A stretch of DNA of 14,398 nucleotides from positions 1 through 14,398 of the forward strand of contig CALVIJ010000015.1 in the NCBI GenBank assembly GCA_944329505.1. The letters are read 5' to 3'. Below, in pieces: positions 1-6,042 of this stretch (position 1 is its first letter; the number at the start of each line of letters is the position of its first letter). This DNA is from an uncultured Bacilli bacterium. GTDB lineage: Bacteria > Bacillota_I > Bacilli_A > RF39 > UBA660. The notes beneath the pieces are model-generated. The model saw only the letters and a program-made list of their open reading frames with translations, searched no databases and was not told the origin of the DNA. The translations under genes and the position numbers were made by a program.

Positions 1-1033
1 TTAATAAAATATTAACAGCTTTCTCATGATTTTCAATTTCCTCTTTCTTACTGTTAATCTCAGAATTAACTGATTTCTCATGTTCCCAAGCCTCTCTTAA
101 ATCCTTTTCCTTAGCTTTCAAATTAGTTAATTTCTCATCAATTTCCTTAATTCTATTTTTAGAAAATTCATCTTTCTCTTTCTTTAAAGCTTGTTTTTCA
201 ACCTCCAACTGCATAATTTTTCTAGTTAAAGTATCTAAAGAAGTTGGAACAGATTCTAATTGAACCTTAATAGTCGCACATGCCTCGTCGACTAAATCAA
301 TAGCCTTATCTGGCAAAAATCTATCAGTAATATATCTATCAGATAAAGTAGCCGCAGCCACTAATGCTTTATCTTTAATAGTTACTCCATGATAAACCTC
401 AAAACGTGGTTTCAATCCACGAAGAATAGTAATCGTGTCCAAAACAGTTGGCTCAGATACTAAAACCTTTTGGAAACGTCTTTCCAAAGCTCCATCTTTT
501 TCTATATATTTACGGTATTCATTTAACGTAGTTGCACCAATACAGTGAATTTCACCACGGGCAAGCATCGGTTTAAGCATATTTCCGGCATCCATTGCTC
601 CCTCTAAAGCTCCAGCGCCAACAATCATGTGAATCTCATCGATAAACATAATAATTTCGCCATCAGAGTCTTTAACCTCTTTCAAGACAGCTTTTAATCT
701 ATCCTCAAACTCACCACGATATTTCGCACCTGCAATCAAAGAACCCATATCAAGTTCCCAAACACGTTTATCCTTTAAACTATTAGGAACATCTCCTTTG
801 ACAATTCTTTGGGCTAAACCCTCGACAATTGCTGTTTTACCAACACCAGGTTCACCAATTAAAACTGGATTATTCTTAGTTTTACGAGATAAAATACGGG
901 AAATACTTCTTATCTCTTCATCACGACCAATAACCGGATCAACTTTTCCATCTTTAACCGCCGCTGTAATATCTCTACCATATTTCTCTAAAACATTTTG
1001 TAATCCCTCTTGATATGCTTGTTGTTCGTTCAT
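1..1033 (-). CDS. clpB: ClpB disaggregase, N-terminal part (cut by window edge), lacking the Clp_N domain
   Basis: ClpB is a hexameric AAA+ chaperone that works with DnaK to pull proteins out of aggregates in the cytoplasm. The 344 codons visible here contain the first nucleotide-binding domain: Walker A GEPGVGKT, Walker B IIMFIDEIH, and the GATTLNEYRKYIEKDGALERRF stretch (residues split by reading) with the arginine finger. After this comes the charged coiled-coil start of the middle domain, whose length and sequence fit ClpB rather than ClpC. The rest lies off the left edge. The protein begins only about 15 residues before the LEKYGRDIT segment, so the usual N domain of about 140 residues is absent. 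The second ATG (base 1033) is chosen because it sits 7 bases after AAAGGAGG; the ATG at 1039 is only 1 base from it. A promoter and CIRCE element lie just upstream, so this short form is the gene as built and not a truncated reading. Confidence 0.96.
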   Translation of the reverse strand, partial: MNEQQAYQEGLQNVLEKYGRDITAAVKDGKVDPVIGRDEEIRSISRILSRKTKNNPVLIGEPGVGKTAIVEGLAQRIVKGDVPNSLKDKRVWELDMGSLIAGAKYRGEFEDRLKAVLKEVKDSDGEIIMFIDEIHMIVGAGALEGAMDAGNMLKPMLARGEIHCIGATTLNEYRKYIEKDGALERRFQKVLVSEPTVLDTITILRGLKPRFEVYHGVTIKDKALVAAATLSDRYITDRFLPDKAIDLVDEACATIKVQLESVPTSLDTLTRKIMQLEVEKQALKKEKDEFSKNRIKEIDEKLTNLKAKEKDLREAWEHEKSVNSEINSKKEEIENHEKAVNILL

Positions 1034-1060
1034 ATTCATACCTCCTTTACATTAAAAAAT

Positions 1061-1078
1061 TAATCTCCAATCAGATTA
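1061..1078 (-). other. Small hairpin at the predicted 5' end of the clpB leader
   Basis: TAATCT and AGATTA form a perfect 6-bp stem with a 6-base loop. The clpB start point inferred from the -10 box is near 1079, so the hairpin would be at the very 5' end of the mRNA. 5'-terminal stems of this kind can protect Gram-positive mRNAs from decay; that role is inference. Confidence 0.4.
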
Positions 1079-1085
1079 CAATATA

Positions 1086-1114
1086 ACTATAGCACACCTT
1101 TTAGCACTTGTCAA
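1086..1114 (-). promoter_or_regulatory. clpB promoter (vegetative sigma type)
   Basis: On the minus strand TTGACA (1114-1109) is followed after exactly 17 bases by TATAGT (1091-1086), with TGC directly before the -10 (extended -10). This is a near-perfect housekeeping promoter, and the CIRCE element overlaps its -35 box. Confidence 0.85.
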
Positions 1115-1127
1115 TAGAGAGTGCTAA
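1101..1127. promoter_or_regulatory. CIRCE operator (HrcA binding site)
   Basis: TTAGCACTT - 9 bases - GAGTGCTAA matches the CIRCE consensus TTAGCACTC-N9-GAGTGCTAA with one mismatch, in the left arm. It overlaps the -35 and spacer of the clpB promoter, so HrcA repression of clpB, relieved by heat shock, is expected. For the divergent sortase promoter it lies upstream of the -35, so repression of that gene is less certain. Confidence 0.93.
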
Positions 1128-1132
1128 AAATA

Positions 1133-1161
1133 TAGACACTAAACACATTTTGTGCTATACT
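1133..1161 (+). promoter_or_regulatory. Sortase promoter
   Basis: TAGACA (1133-1138), a 17-base spacer and TATACT (1156-1161), preceded by TGC (extended -10). It excludes translation starts upstream of about 1168, including the in-frame GTG at 1152. Confidence 0.8.
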
Positions 1162-1190
1162 TTAATAGTAAAAAAAGGAGGAGTGTAAAT

Positions 1191-1823
1191 ATGTCAAAGT
1201 TTGATAAATTTATATCGAAATTAAGTAATAAAACCATTGTTATTATTGCATTTATTGCGGTTATAGGTGGACTATTAATAATTTCTTATGATTATTTACT
1301 AGGGAAAAAAGAACGTGCATATCAAGAAGTCAGCATTTCTTTATTTAGTGAAAATCAAGACAATACTCCTCAAAACATTGAAAAAAAAGAAGAAGAATAC
1401 ATCCCAACCCCAAACCCTAACGGATATTTAGGAATCTTAACTATTGATAAAATCAATTTACAACAAGGATTTTATGACAAGAATAATGAGCACAACAACG
1501 TTAGTGAAAACTTAACTTTCCTAGAACCATCCAATTATCCAGATGAAAAAAACGGGAATGTTATTTTAGTTGCTCACTCAGGAGTAACTCGTATAGCTTA
1601 TTTTAGAAACTTATATAAATTAAAAGTTGGCGATACCGCTAAAGTAGAATATAATGGTCATTTATATACCTATAAGATAGACGATATATATACTGAAACA
1701 AAAGATGGAAATGTTATTGTATATAGAGATAAAAATAGAAAAAACTTAAAAATGATTACTTGTACTAAAAATGATGATACTAAACAAACAATCTATATAG
1801 CATATTTAGAAAGCGTTAAATAA
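1191..1823 (+). CDS. Sortase family transpeptidase, class uncertain
   Basis: Sortases cleave a C-terminal sorting signal of exported proteins and join them to peptidoglycan or to other pilins on the outer face of the membrane. The 210-residue protein has one N-terminal membrane helix (about 14-33), a linker rich in Lys, Glu and Pro, and a C-terminal sortase barrel. The catalytic His is H129 in VAHSG and the catalytic Cys is C191 in MITCTK. The third catalytic residue, an Arg just before the last strand, appears to be replaced: the segment reads KQTIYIA, placing Gln199 where S. aureus SrtA has Arg. The start is the ATG at 1191, with AAAGGAGGAG 7-8 bases upstream and a promoter just before it. 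No sortase substrate with an LPxTG-like tail is encoded in this window. The gene is followed directly by a tRNA gene. Confidence 0.9.
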   Translation: MSKFDKFISKLSNKTIVIIAFIAVIGGLLIISYDYLLGKKERAYQEVSISLFSENQDNTPQNIEKKEEEYIPTPNPNGYLGILTIDKINLQQGFYDKNNEHNNVSENLTFLEPSNYPDEKNGNVILVAHSGVTRIAYFRNLYKLKVGDTAKVEYNGHLYTYKIDDIYTETKDGNVIVYRDKNRKNLKMITCTKNDDTKQTIYIAYLESVK

Positions 1824-1831
1824 CGCTTTTT
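1812..1831 (+). terminator. Terminator-like hairpin overlapping the sortase stop codon
   Basis: AGCGTTA and TAACGCT pair as a perfect inverted repeat, followed by TTTTT. The stop codon (1821-1823) lies in the 3' arm. The stem is short, and the tRNA starts 3 bases after it, so some read-through into the tRNA is likely. Confidence 0.55.
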
Positions 1832-1833
1832 AT

Positions 1834-1910
1834 CGGGAAATAGCTCAGTTTGGTAGAGCACTACGTTCGGGACGTAGGGGTCGCAAGTTCAAATCCTGTT
1901 TTCCCGACCA
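1834..1910 (+). tRNA. tRNA-Pro, anticodon CGG
   Basis: This is a complete 77-base cloverleaf. The acceptor stem is CGGGAAA/TTTCCCG, discriminator A, CCA encoded. The D stem is GCTC/GAGC, and the anticodon stem CTACG/CGTAG encloses the loop TTCGGGA, giving anticodon CGG for CCG codons. The T loop is TTCAAAT. The T stem GCAAG/CCTGT has an A-C mismatch at positions 52-62 (A1886 and C1896), where bacterial proline tRNAs normally have G-C; the invariant G53-C61 pair is kept. It starts 10 bases after the sortase stop codon, and I see no convincing promoter of its own, so it may be made by read-through from the sortase promoter. Confidence 0.95.
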
Positions 1911-1920
1911 TGATGTTAAT

Positions 1921-1955
1921 AAAGTATTGAAATTTAAAAGTCTCAATACTTTTTT
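1921..1955 (+). terminator. Rho-independent terminator after tRNA-Pro
   Basis: AAAGTATTGA and TCAATACTTT form a perfect 10-bp stem with a 12-base loop; the 3' arm runs into a T tract (1950-1955). It lies 10 bases after the tRNA. Confidence 0.8.
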
Positions 1956-1987
1956 CAATAAACAAACAACTTTACACATTTTAAAAT

Positions 1988-2026
1988 AACTAAATTACTT
2001 GAAAAAACAAAGTAATTTAGTTTTTT
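1988..2026 (+). terminator. Second terminator-like hairpin downstream of tRNA-Pro
   Basis: AACTAAATTACTT and AAGTAATTTAGTT form a perfect 13-bp stem with a 9-base loop, followed by TTTTTT. No gene lies between it and the first terminator, so it looks like a back-up terminator or the trace of a lost gene. Confidence 0.65.
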
Positions 2027-2051
2027 CGTTATGAAAATAATATAAAATATT

Positions 2052-2080
2052 GATTAAAAAAAATAAATTAATCTTTTTTT
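2052..2080 (+). terminator. Possible third, weak terminator-like hairpin
   Basis: GATTAA and TTAATC pair (6 bp, almost all A-T) around a 10-base A-rich loop and are followed by seven T. The stem is weak, and in A+T-rich DNA this could arise by chance. Confidence 0.3.
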
Positions 2081-2100
2081 AGTAATTTGTGTAATATATG

Positions 2101-2109
2101 TGATATACT
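2101..2109 (+). promoter_or_regulatory. Extended -10 promoter for the first zinc-ribbon membrane protein
   Basis: TGATATACT provides TGn plus a TATACT -10 box (2104-2109). There is no good -35 at 17 bases (AGTAAT at 2081). The transcript would start near 2116 and give a leader of about 70 bases before the ATG at 2186. Confidence 0.6.
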
Positions 2110-2185
2110 TAAATTAATATAGATAAACTACATAAAGAGTTATCTATAAAAAAACCACTTTTGTGTTGGAGTAAGGAGGAATAAA

Positions 2186-2968
2186 ATGCAATGCAGTAAA
2201 TGTGGAAGTATCTTAAATGAAGGAGCAACGTTTTGTCCAAATTGTGGTGCACCAGTAGATTCAAATGTGCAAACTACGAATAATGATATAAACAATGTTC
2301 CAAATAATGGAGTCATGAGTAATCCAGAGGTTAATCAAACACCTAATACTAATCAAGAAACTGTAGAACCAACAATGCAAAGCACTGTAGAACCAAACAT
2401 GAATTTAAATGGAAATACTGAACAACAAAATCCAGTACCAAACGCTGGACTAGAAAATCAAAACGATAAGAAATCATCAAACAAAACAGCAATTATAATA
2501 GTTTCCATCATAGCAGTATTGCTTGTAGCCGCTCTAGTATACATCTTTGTTTTCAAAGATAATGGCACAGTTTTAAACCTAGATGGTATTAACGTTTATG
2601 TTCCAAAAGACTATACTGAAACAAGTCAAGATGGATATAATAATGCTTATTTATCTAGTGAACAAGATGTCATTATTGGAACCATTTCACAATCATCATA
2701 TGGAGCAACTTTAGATGATTACATGAACATTCTTGATAGTGTAGGATTTGAAGAGTCTTTTAACTGTGAAAAAGGAACTAAAACAACTTTAAAAGGTACA
2801 GAATGGGCAGAATATAATTGTGGCAGTGATACTGTGGATGCCATTATGTATATAACTGTTAAAGATGATACAATGTATGGAGTTTCTATAGAAGCTAAAA
2901 GCTCATCTAGCAGCAAAATCCCTTCATTACAAAAGAAAGTAGAAAGTAATTTAGAGATAGTAAAATAA
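2186..2968 (+). CDS. Zinc-ribbon single-pass membrane protein with extracytoplasmic domain
   Basis: The function is unknown. The 260-residue protein has four parts. An N-terminal zinc ribbon has two CxxC knuckles (Cys3/Cys6 and Cys17/Cys20). A low-complexity linker rich in Asn, Gln, Pro and Thr covers residues 25-95. One membrane helix spans about 101-123. A globular C-terminal domain (about 130-260) begins with a strand reading GINVYVPKDYTE and contains two Cys (194 and 212) that could form a disulfide outside the cell. With no signal peptide and Lys-rich residues before the helix, the zinc ribbon should be cytoplasmic and the C-terminal domain outside. It shares this architecture and the ribbon sequence with the protein at 9930. 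The C-terminal part resembles PsbP/DcrB-like folds in outline only, which is inference. AAGGAGGA precedes the ATG. It is probably transcribed alone. Confidence 0.85.
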   Translation: MQCSKCGSILNEGATFCPNCGAPVDSNVQTTNNDINNVPNNGVMSNPEVNQTPNTNQETVEPTMQSTVEPNMNLNGNTEQQNPVPNAGLENQNDKKSSNKTAIIIVSIIAVLLVAALVYIFVFKDNGTVLNLDGINVYVPKDYTETSQDGYNNAYLSSEQDVIIGTISQSSYGATLDDYMNILDSVGFEESFNCEKGTKTTLKGTEWAEYNCGSDTVDAIMYITVKDDTMYGVSIEAKSSSSSKIPSLQKKVESNLEIVK

Positions 2969-3000
2969 TATTAGAATTTGCTTTATCTTATTGAAAATGT

Positions 3001-3054
3001 CTAAAACTTTGATATCTCCTAGACGGGGATCACCTTAAAGTTTTAGATTTTTTT
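3001..3054 (+). terminator. Terminator after the first zinc-ribbon protein
   Basis: CTAAAACTTT (3001-3010) and AAAGTTTTAG (3037-3046) form a perfect 10-bp outer stem, and the inner part can pair further (ATCTCC with GGGGAT). A T tract (3048-3054) follows. Confidence 0.8.
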
Positions 3055-3167
3055 AGGTGTTTTAAATCTTTTTAGTATATTTTATGTATAAAATTCATTT
3101 TCCCAAACATATAATAATAGTGAGGAGATTATACCCTTATAAATCAAGGGCAAACGTCTAAAATGGT

Positions 3168-3184
3168 AATCGACAAAAATCGAC
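3168..3184 (+). repeat. Direct repeat AATCGAC, one helical turn apart, upstream of a promoter
   Basis: AATCGAC occurs at 3168-3174 and 3178-3184, so the period is 10 bases. The second copy ends 5 bases before the -35 box of the glucosaminidase promoter. The spacing fits a dimeric activator of the OmpR type binding one face of the DNA, but no regulator can be named from this sequence. Confidence 0.4.
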
Positions 3185-3189
3185 TCAAT

Positions 3190-3218
3190 TTGACGCATAT
3201 ATTAAATTGTGCTAGAAT
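3190..3218 (+). promoter_or_regulatory. Promoter of the first glucosaminidase gene
   Basis: TTGACG (3190-3195), 17 bases, then TAGAAT (3213-3218) with TGC directly before it (extended -10). TCAATTTGACGC (3185-3196) around the -35 is identical to the block at the second glucosaminidase promoter (4149-4160). Confidence 0.8.
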
Positions 3219-3261
3219 AAGGCCTGTTTTCTGATTTTGAGATTTACAGGAGAGGGTGAAA

Positions 3262-4083
3262 ATGGAAACAAACCAATCGGTTAAGGCCAGTATTATGGCC
3301 ATAATCATGTTAGTGATAGTTACAGCCCTACGGCACCCAACTATCGCAAAGGCGGAAAGTCTTAAATCTTTAAAATTATCATCTATGAATACACTTATGA
3401 GTAATAAAATCATGGATGAGCAAGAAAATACACCTATGAATTTAGAAAAATTAGAAATAGAACCGGCAAATGAGCAATTACTTACAAAGGCCAGTTCATT
3501 AAAAATTGAAATTAATGTAGAAGAATTAAAACAAATAAAAGCAGCGCGTAAAAAAGCGTTAGAATTAGAAAAACAAAGGAAAGAAGAAGAAAGAAGAAAA
3601 GCAGAAGCAGCAAGACTTGCTGAAGAAAAAGCCAAAGCTGATGAACAAGCTAAAGTGTTAACCGCTAATTCTGGAACAAGTCTTTCCTATGATGAACTAG
3701 TTGCTAAATTAAACCGTTCATTAAATTCAACACTAGCAGGTAAGGGAGATAGCTTTGCAAAATATGCTATTGAACTTGGAATTGACCCATATTTAGCAGT
3801 CGCTATTGTTTTACACGAAACCGGATGTAAATGGGAATGTTCTACATTATTAAAACAATGTAACAACGTTGGAGGAATGAAAGGTTCGCCAGGATGTAAC
3901 GGTGGTTCTTATAAAGCTTTCCCAAGTTTAGATGAGGGAATCAAAGCATTTATGAATAACTTATATAAAAACTATTATGCTATGGGTTTAACAACCCCAG
4001 AGACAATAGGCCCAAAATATGCTGCCAGTCAAACCTGGGCAACACAAGTTCGTTCTTATATGAGAGAAATTGAAGCAAAATAA
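3262..4083 (+). CDS. Exported glucosaminidase (GH73-like) with coiled-coil linker
   Basis: This is predicted to cleave the glycan strands of peptidoglycan outside the cell. The 273-residue protein has an N-terminal hydrophobic segment (8-22) followed by TIAKAES, a plausible signal-peptidase site after residue 31. A highly charged Lys/Glu/Ala helix (about 85-131) looks like a coiled coil. The catalytic domain (about 140-273) carries the likely catalytic Glu186 in VLHETG, then NNVGGMKG and the conserved end AASQTWATQVRSYM. The catalytic region has four cysteines (189, 193, 200, 212) that are also present in the paralogue at 4211. The start is taken as the ATG at 3262, 9 bases after GGAG; the in-frame GTG at 3256 is too close to that site. 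A pairing of CCTGT (3223-3227) with ACAGG (3246-3250) would cover the first bases of the ribosome site, but this is weak. The gene has its own promoter and terminator. Confidence 0.9.
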   Translation: METNQSVKASIMAIIMLVIVTALRHPTIAKAESLKSLKLSSMNTLMSNKIMDEQENTPMNLEKLEIEPANEQLLTKASSLKIEINVEELKQIKAARKKALELEKQRKEEERRKAEAARLAEEKAKADEQAKVLTANSGTSLSYDELVAKLNRSLNSTLAGKGDSFAKYAIELGIDPYLAVAIVLHETGCKWECSTLLKQCNNVGGMKGSPGCNGGSYKAFPSLDEGIKAFMNNLYKNYYAMGLTTPETIGPKYAASQTWATQVRSYMREIEAK

Positions 4084-4100
4084 TTTTTTTGCTTCTTTTA
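4072..4100 (+). terminator. Terminator overlapping the end of the first glucosaminidase gene
   Basis: GAAGCAAAA (4072-4080, the last three codons) pairs with TTTTGCTTC (4087-4095) as a 9-bp stem. The TAA stop lies in the loop, and TTTTATTTTT follows. Confidence 0.75.
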
Positions 4101-4153
4101 TTTTTGCCTAAGTCAAGCTTAAATTATAAGTTTTTTTCAAATTGTACATCAAT

Positions 4154-4182
4154 TTGACGCTATAAAATTATTATGATAAAAT
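4154..4182 (+). promoter_or_regulatory. Promoter of the second glucosaminidase gene
   Basis: TTGACG (4154-4159), 17 bases, TAAAAT (4177-4182), with TGA before the -10 (extended -10). The block TCAATTTGACGC (4149-4160) is identical to that at 3185-3196. Confidence 0.75.
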
Positions 4183-4210
4183 TGTTATCAGAATAGTAGG
4201 AGAGATGTAA

Positions 4211-4918
4211 ATGAATTCGACTATGAAAGTAACAGGTGTTGTAATTTTTGGTGTATTGATGTCTTTTACCTTACCACACTTAATCAATCTAAACACAAAT
4301 AGAAGTTTTGAAACAGAAAATCAAAGAGAAACTCAAACTGAAGCGACTACCTCTAGTAGCAATGAAGTCGCAATAGCACCAACCCCAAAAGATGAATCAG
4401 GTACACCAATCGAGCAATCAGATCCAGTTCAAGAAGAAACTCCAGTCCAAGAAGCTCCAGTACAAGAAGTCGCACCTGAGCCAGAACCACAAGCTGAACC
4501 AATCGTTTATGATGGCATGACTTTAAATGAATTGGCTGAAAAATTAGAACGTTCATTAAAATCAACATTAGATGGTACTGGTATGAGTTTTGCCAAATAT
4601 GCTGTCGACATGGGCATCGATCCATACTTAGCTGTAGCCATTGTCTTACACGAGACTGGATGTAATTATAAATGCAGTGCTCAAGTAAGAGAATGTTACA
4701 ACGTTGGAGGAATGAAAGGTGGACCTAGCTGTAATGGAACATCTTATAAAAAATTCAATAGCTTAGACGATGGTATTTATAGTTTTATGGCTAATTTAAA
4801 AGAAAACTATTATGATCATGGTCTAACAACTCCAGAATTAATGAATAAAAAATATGCCGCAAGTAAAACTTGGGCCACTAAAGTAAATAATTATATTAGT
4901 AAAATAAAAGCTGCTTAA
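4211..4918 (+). CDS. Exported glucosaminidase (GH73-like) with Pro/Glu-rich linker
   Basis: This is a paralogue of the gene at 3262 with the same catalytic domain but a different spacer. The 235-residue protein has an N-terminal hydrophobic segment (about 7-23) that serves as a signal or anchor. A disordered linker (about 30-98) follows, with repeated EEAPVQE-like and PEPE runs that suggest a spacer through the wall. The catalytic domain covers about 102-235. The likely catalytic Glu148 is in VLHETG, followed by YNVGGMKGGPSC and AASKTWATKVNNYI. Cysteines 151, 155, 162 and 174 have exactly the C-x3-C-x6-C-x11-C spacing of the paralogue, pointing to two conserved disulfides. GTAGGAGAG lies 6-7 bases before the ATG. 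It has a separate promoter and terminator, so the two genes can be controlled separately despite sharing a promoter block. Confidence 0.9.
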   Translation: MNSTMKVTGVVIFGVLMSFTLPHLINLNTNRSFETENQRETQTEATTSSSNEVAIAPTPKDESGTPIEQSDPVQEETPVQEAPVQEVAPEPEPQAEPIVYDGMTLNELAEKLERSLKSTLDGTGMSFAKYAVDMGIDPYLAVAIVLHETGCNYKCSAQVRECYNVGGMKGGPSCNGTSYKKFNSLDDGIYSFMANLKENYYDHGLTTPELMNKKYAASKTWATKVNNYISKIKAA

Positions 4919-4938
4919 AAACGCCAAAAGGTGTTTTT
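4919..4938 (+). terminator. Terminator directly after the second glucosaminidase stop codon
   Basis: AAACGCC and GGTGTTT pair (7 bp, one G-T) around AAAA and run into TTTTT. The hairpin starts on the base after the TAA. Confidence 0.7.
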
Positions 4939-4954
4939 ATTTTACAGAAAGCTA

Positions 4955-4963
4955 TGATATAAT
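4955..4963 (+). promoter_or_regulatory. Extended -10 promoter for the zinc-ribbon/RDD gene
   Basis: TGATATAAT gives a perfect TATAAT (4958-4963) with TGn in front; no good -35 is visible. The predicted start is near 4970, at the ribosome-site A tract, so the leader would be very short (about 17 bases). Confidence 0.6.
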
Positions 4964-4986
4964 CATAATAAAAAGGAGTGGAGAAA

Positions 4987-5955
4987 ATGCAAAAGGGGTG
5001 TCCAAAATGTGGACGAATGATTAATGAAAATACCAAAAAATGTCCATATTGTAATTATAATTTTAGTGAAATAGATGGTTTTTTTAGAAAAGTAGCCGAT
5101 GAAAACTATCTCGAAAATGAAAAATATGCCGGATTTACTAAAAGATTAGTAGCGGGCCTATTTGATATGTTTATCGTACTTATCTTCACATATTTTATCT
5201 TAGTTGCCATAAATGAATTTCTAATGCCAATCACTTTAGAAAATTTATATTATGGAATATTTATTTATATACCTTTATATATTTTATATCACAGTATATG
5301 TGAAAGAATACCGTGGAGAGGCTCATTAGGAAAATTGATTTTAGGAATTGAAGTTACCGATGAATATGAAAATCCAGTTACTTTTCCAAAAGCTTTACTT
5401 CGTAATATAACCAAAATATTTAACATTATAACCTTAGGAGTAGGATTTTTACTATCAGCGGTACCTCCTCAAAAACAAGCTTTAAATGATAAAATATCTC
5501 ATACTTTCGTCATAAACAAATTAGTGATGAAAGAAGATGAAAAATTATTTTATGCTCATCCATTAAAGAGGTTAGTCGCATTTGTAATTGATATATTTGT
5601 CATAGGATTATTGTGTTATGGTCTTCTTGCTTTAATAAATCTTATAGACCCAAAAAGTATTCCACAGCAAACATTACAAATGATAGATTGTGCAAAATAT
5701 ATCTTATGCTTAGTTATTATACTTTTCTATTTCCCATTTGGCGAAAGTCGTACAGGATCTACAGTGGGAAAAAACTTTATGCACGTTAAACTTGTTAAAA
5801 TAAACGGTGAAGTCGCTGGTTTTATAAGATGTTTTGCTAGAGAATTAATACTTATTTTAGATATAGTATCATTAGGATTTTTACTACCTTTTGTTACTCC
5901 AAAAAGACAGACAATCAAAGATATTCTAACAAGAACCACTGTAATTGATAGATAG
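4987..5955 (+). CDS. Zinc-ribbon protein with two tandem RDD membrane domains
   Basis: The 322-residue protein begins with a cytoplasmic zinc ribbon (CPKCG at 5-9 and CPYCN at 19-23). Two RDD-family membrane domains follow. The first (about 48-180) has KRLVAGLFDMFIV, LGKLILGIEV and NDKISHTFVI. The second (about 192-322) has LKRLVAFVIDIFVI, VGKNFMHVKLV and IKDILTRTTVI. The repeated order of motifs shows an internal duplication, with about three helices per unit and each polar RDD segment in its usual place. RDD proteins have been linked to ion transport or membrane homeostasis, but no substrate can be read from this sequence. The start is the ATG at 4987, 8 bases after GGAG; the in-frame GTG at 4978 overlaps that site. 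It is transcribed alone, between terminators. Confidence 0.88.
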   Translation: MQKGCPKCGRMINENTKKCPYCNYNFSEIDGFFRKVADENYLENEKYAGFTKRLVAGLFDMFIVLIFTYFILVAINEFLMPITLENLYYGIFIYIPLYILYHSICERIPWRGSLGKLILGIEVTDEYENPVTFPKALLRNITKIFNIITLGVGFLLSAVPPQKQALNDKISHTFVINKLVMKEDEKLFYAHPLKRLVAFVIDIFVIGLLCYGLLALINLIDPKSIPQQTLQMIDCAKYILCLVIILFYFPFGESRTGSTVGKNFMHVKLVKINGEVAGFIRCFARELILILDIVSLGFLLPFVTPKRQTIKDILTRTTVIDR

Positions 5956-5980
5956 GTCAAAGATAATCTTTGACCTTTTT
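5955..5980 (+). terminator. Terminator overlapping the RDD gene stop codon
   Basis: GGTCAAAGA (5955-5963) and TCTTTGACC (5967-5975) form a perfect 9-bp stem with a 3-base loop, followed by TTTTTCTTT. The first paired base is the last base of the stop codon. Confidence 0.85.
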
Positions 5981-6001
5981 CTTTAAAAAAAAACGAATAT
6001 A

Positions 6002-6010
6002 TGGTAAAAT
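6002..6010 (+). promoter_or_regulatory. Promoter of the asnB - membrane protein - murE operon
   Basis: TGGTAAAAT gives TGn plus the -10 TAAAAT (6005-6010). The base triplets 17 upstream (TTTAAA, 5982-5987) are a poor -35. The start would be near 6017, leaving about 26 bases to the ATG. Confidence 0.55.
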
Positions 6011-6042
6011 GAATATGACCTATACTAAAAGGAGGCAGTAAT

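Noticed and set aside
1152..1190. Upstream in-frame GTG start for the sortase.
   Set aside because: It overlaps the -10 box and has no ribosome site; the ATG at 1191 has AAAGGAGGAG at good spacing.
1760..1800. Own promoter for tRNA-Pro inside the sortase gene (TTGTAC at 1760, TATATA at 1794).
   Set aside because: The spacing of about 28 bases is far from 17 and no other pair fits.
3163..3234. A 23-codon open frame (ATG to TGA) before the first glucosaminidase.
   Set aside because: It has no ribosome site, runs through the promoter at 3190-3218 and has no recognisable content.
3121..3260. GGGCAAACG (3148-3156) looks like the start of a c-di-GMP-I riboswitch before a wall hydrolase gene; a c-di-AMP riboswitch was also considered.
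   Set aside because: The later conserved parts (GGACGCAAAGCC-like segment and the tetraloop receptor) are missing, the c-di-AMP signature is absent, and the best promoter lies downstream at 3190-3218, so this stretch is not even in the main predicted leader.
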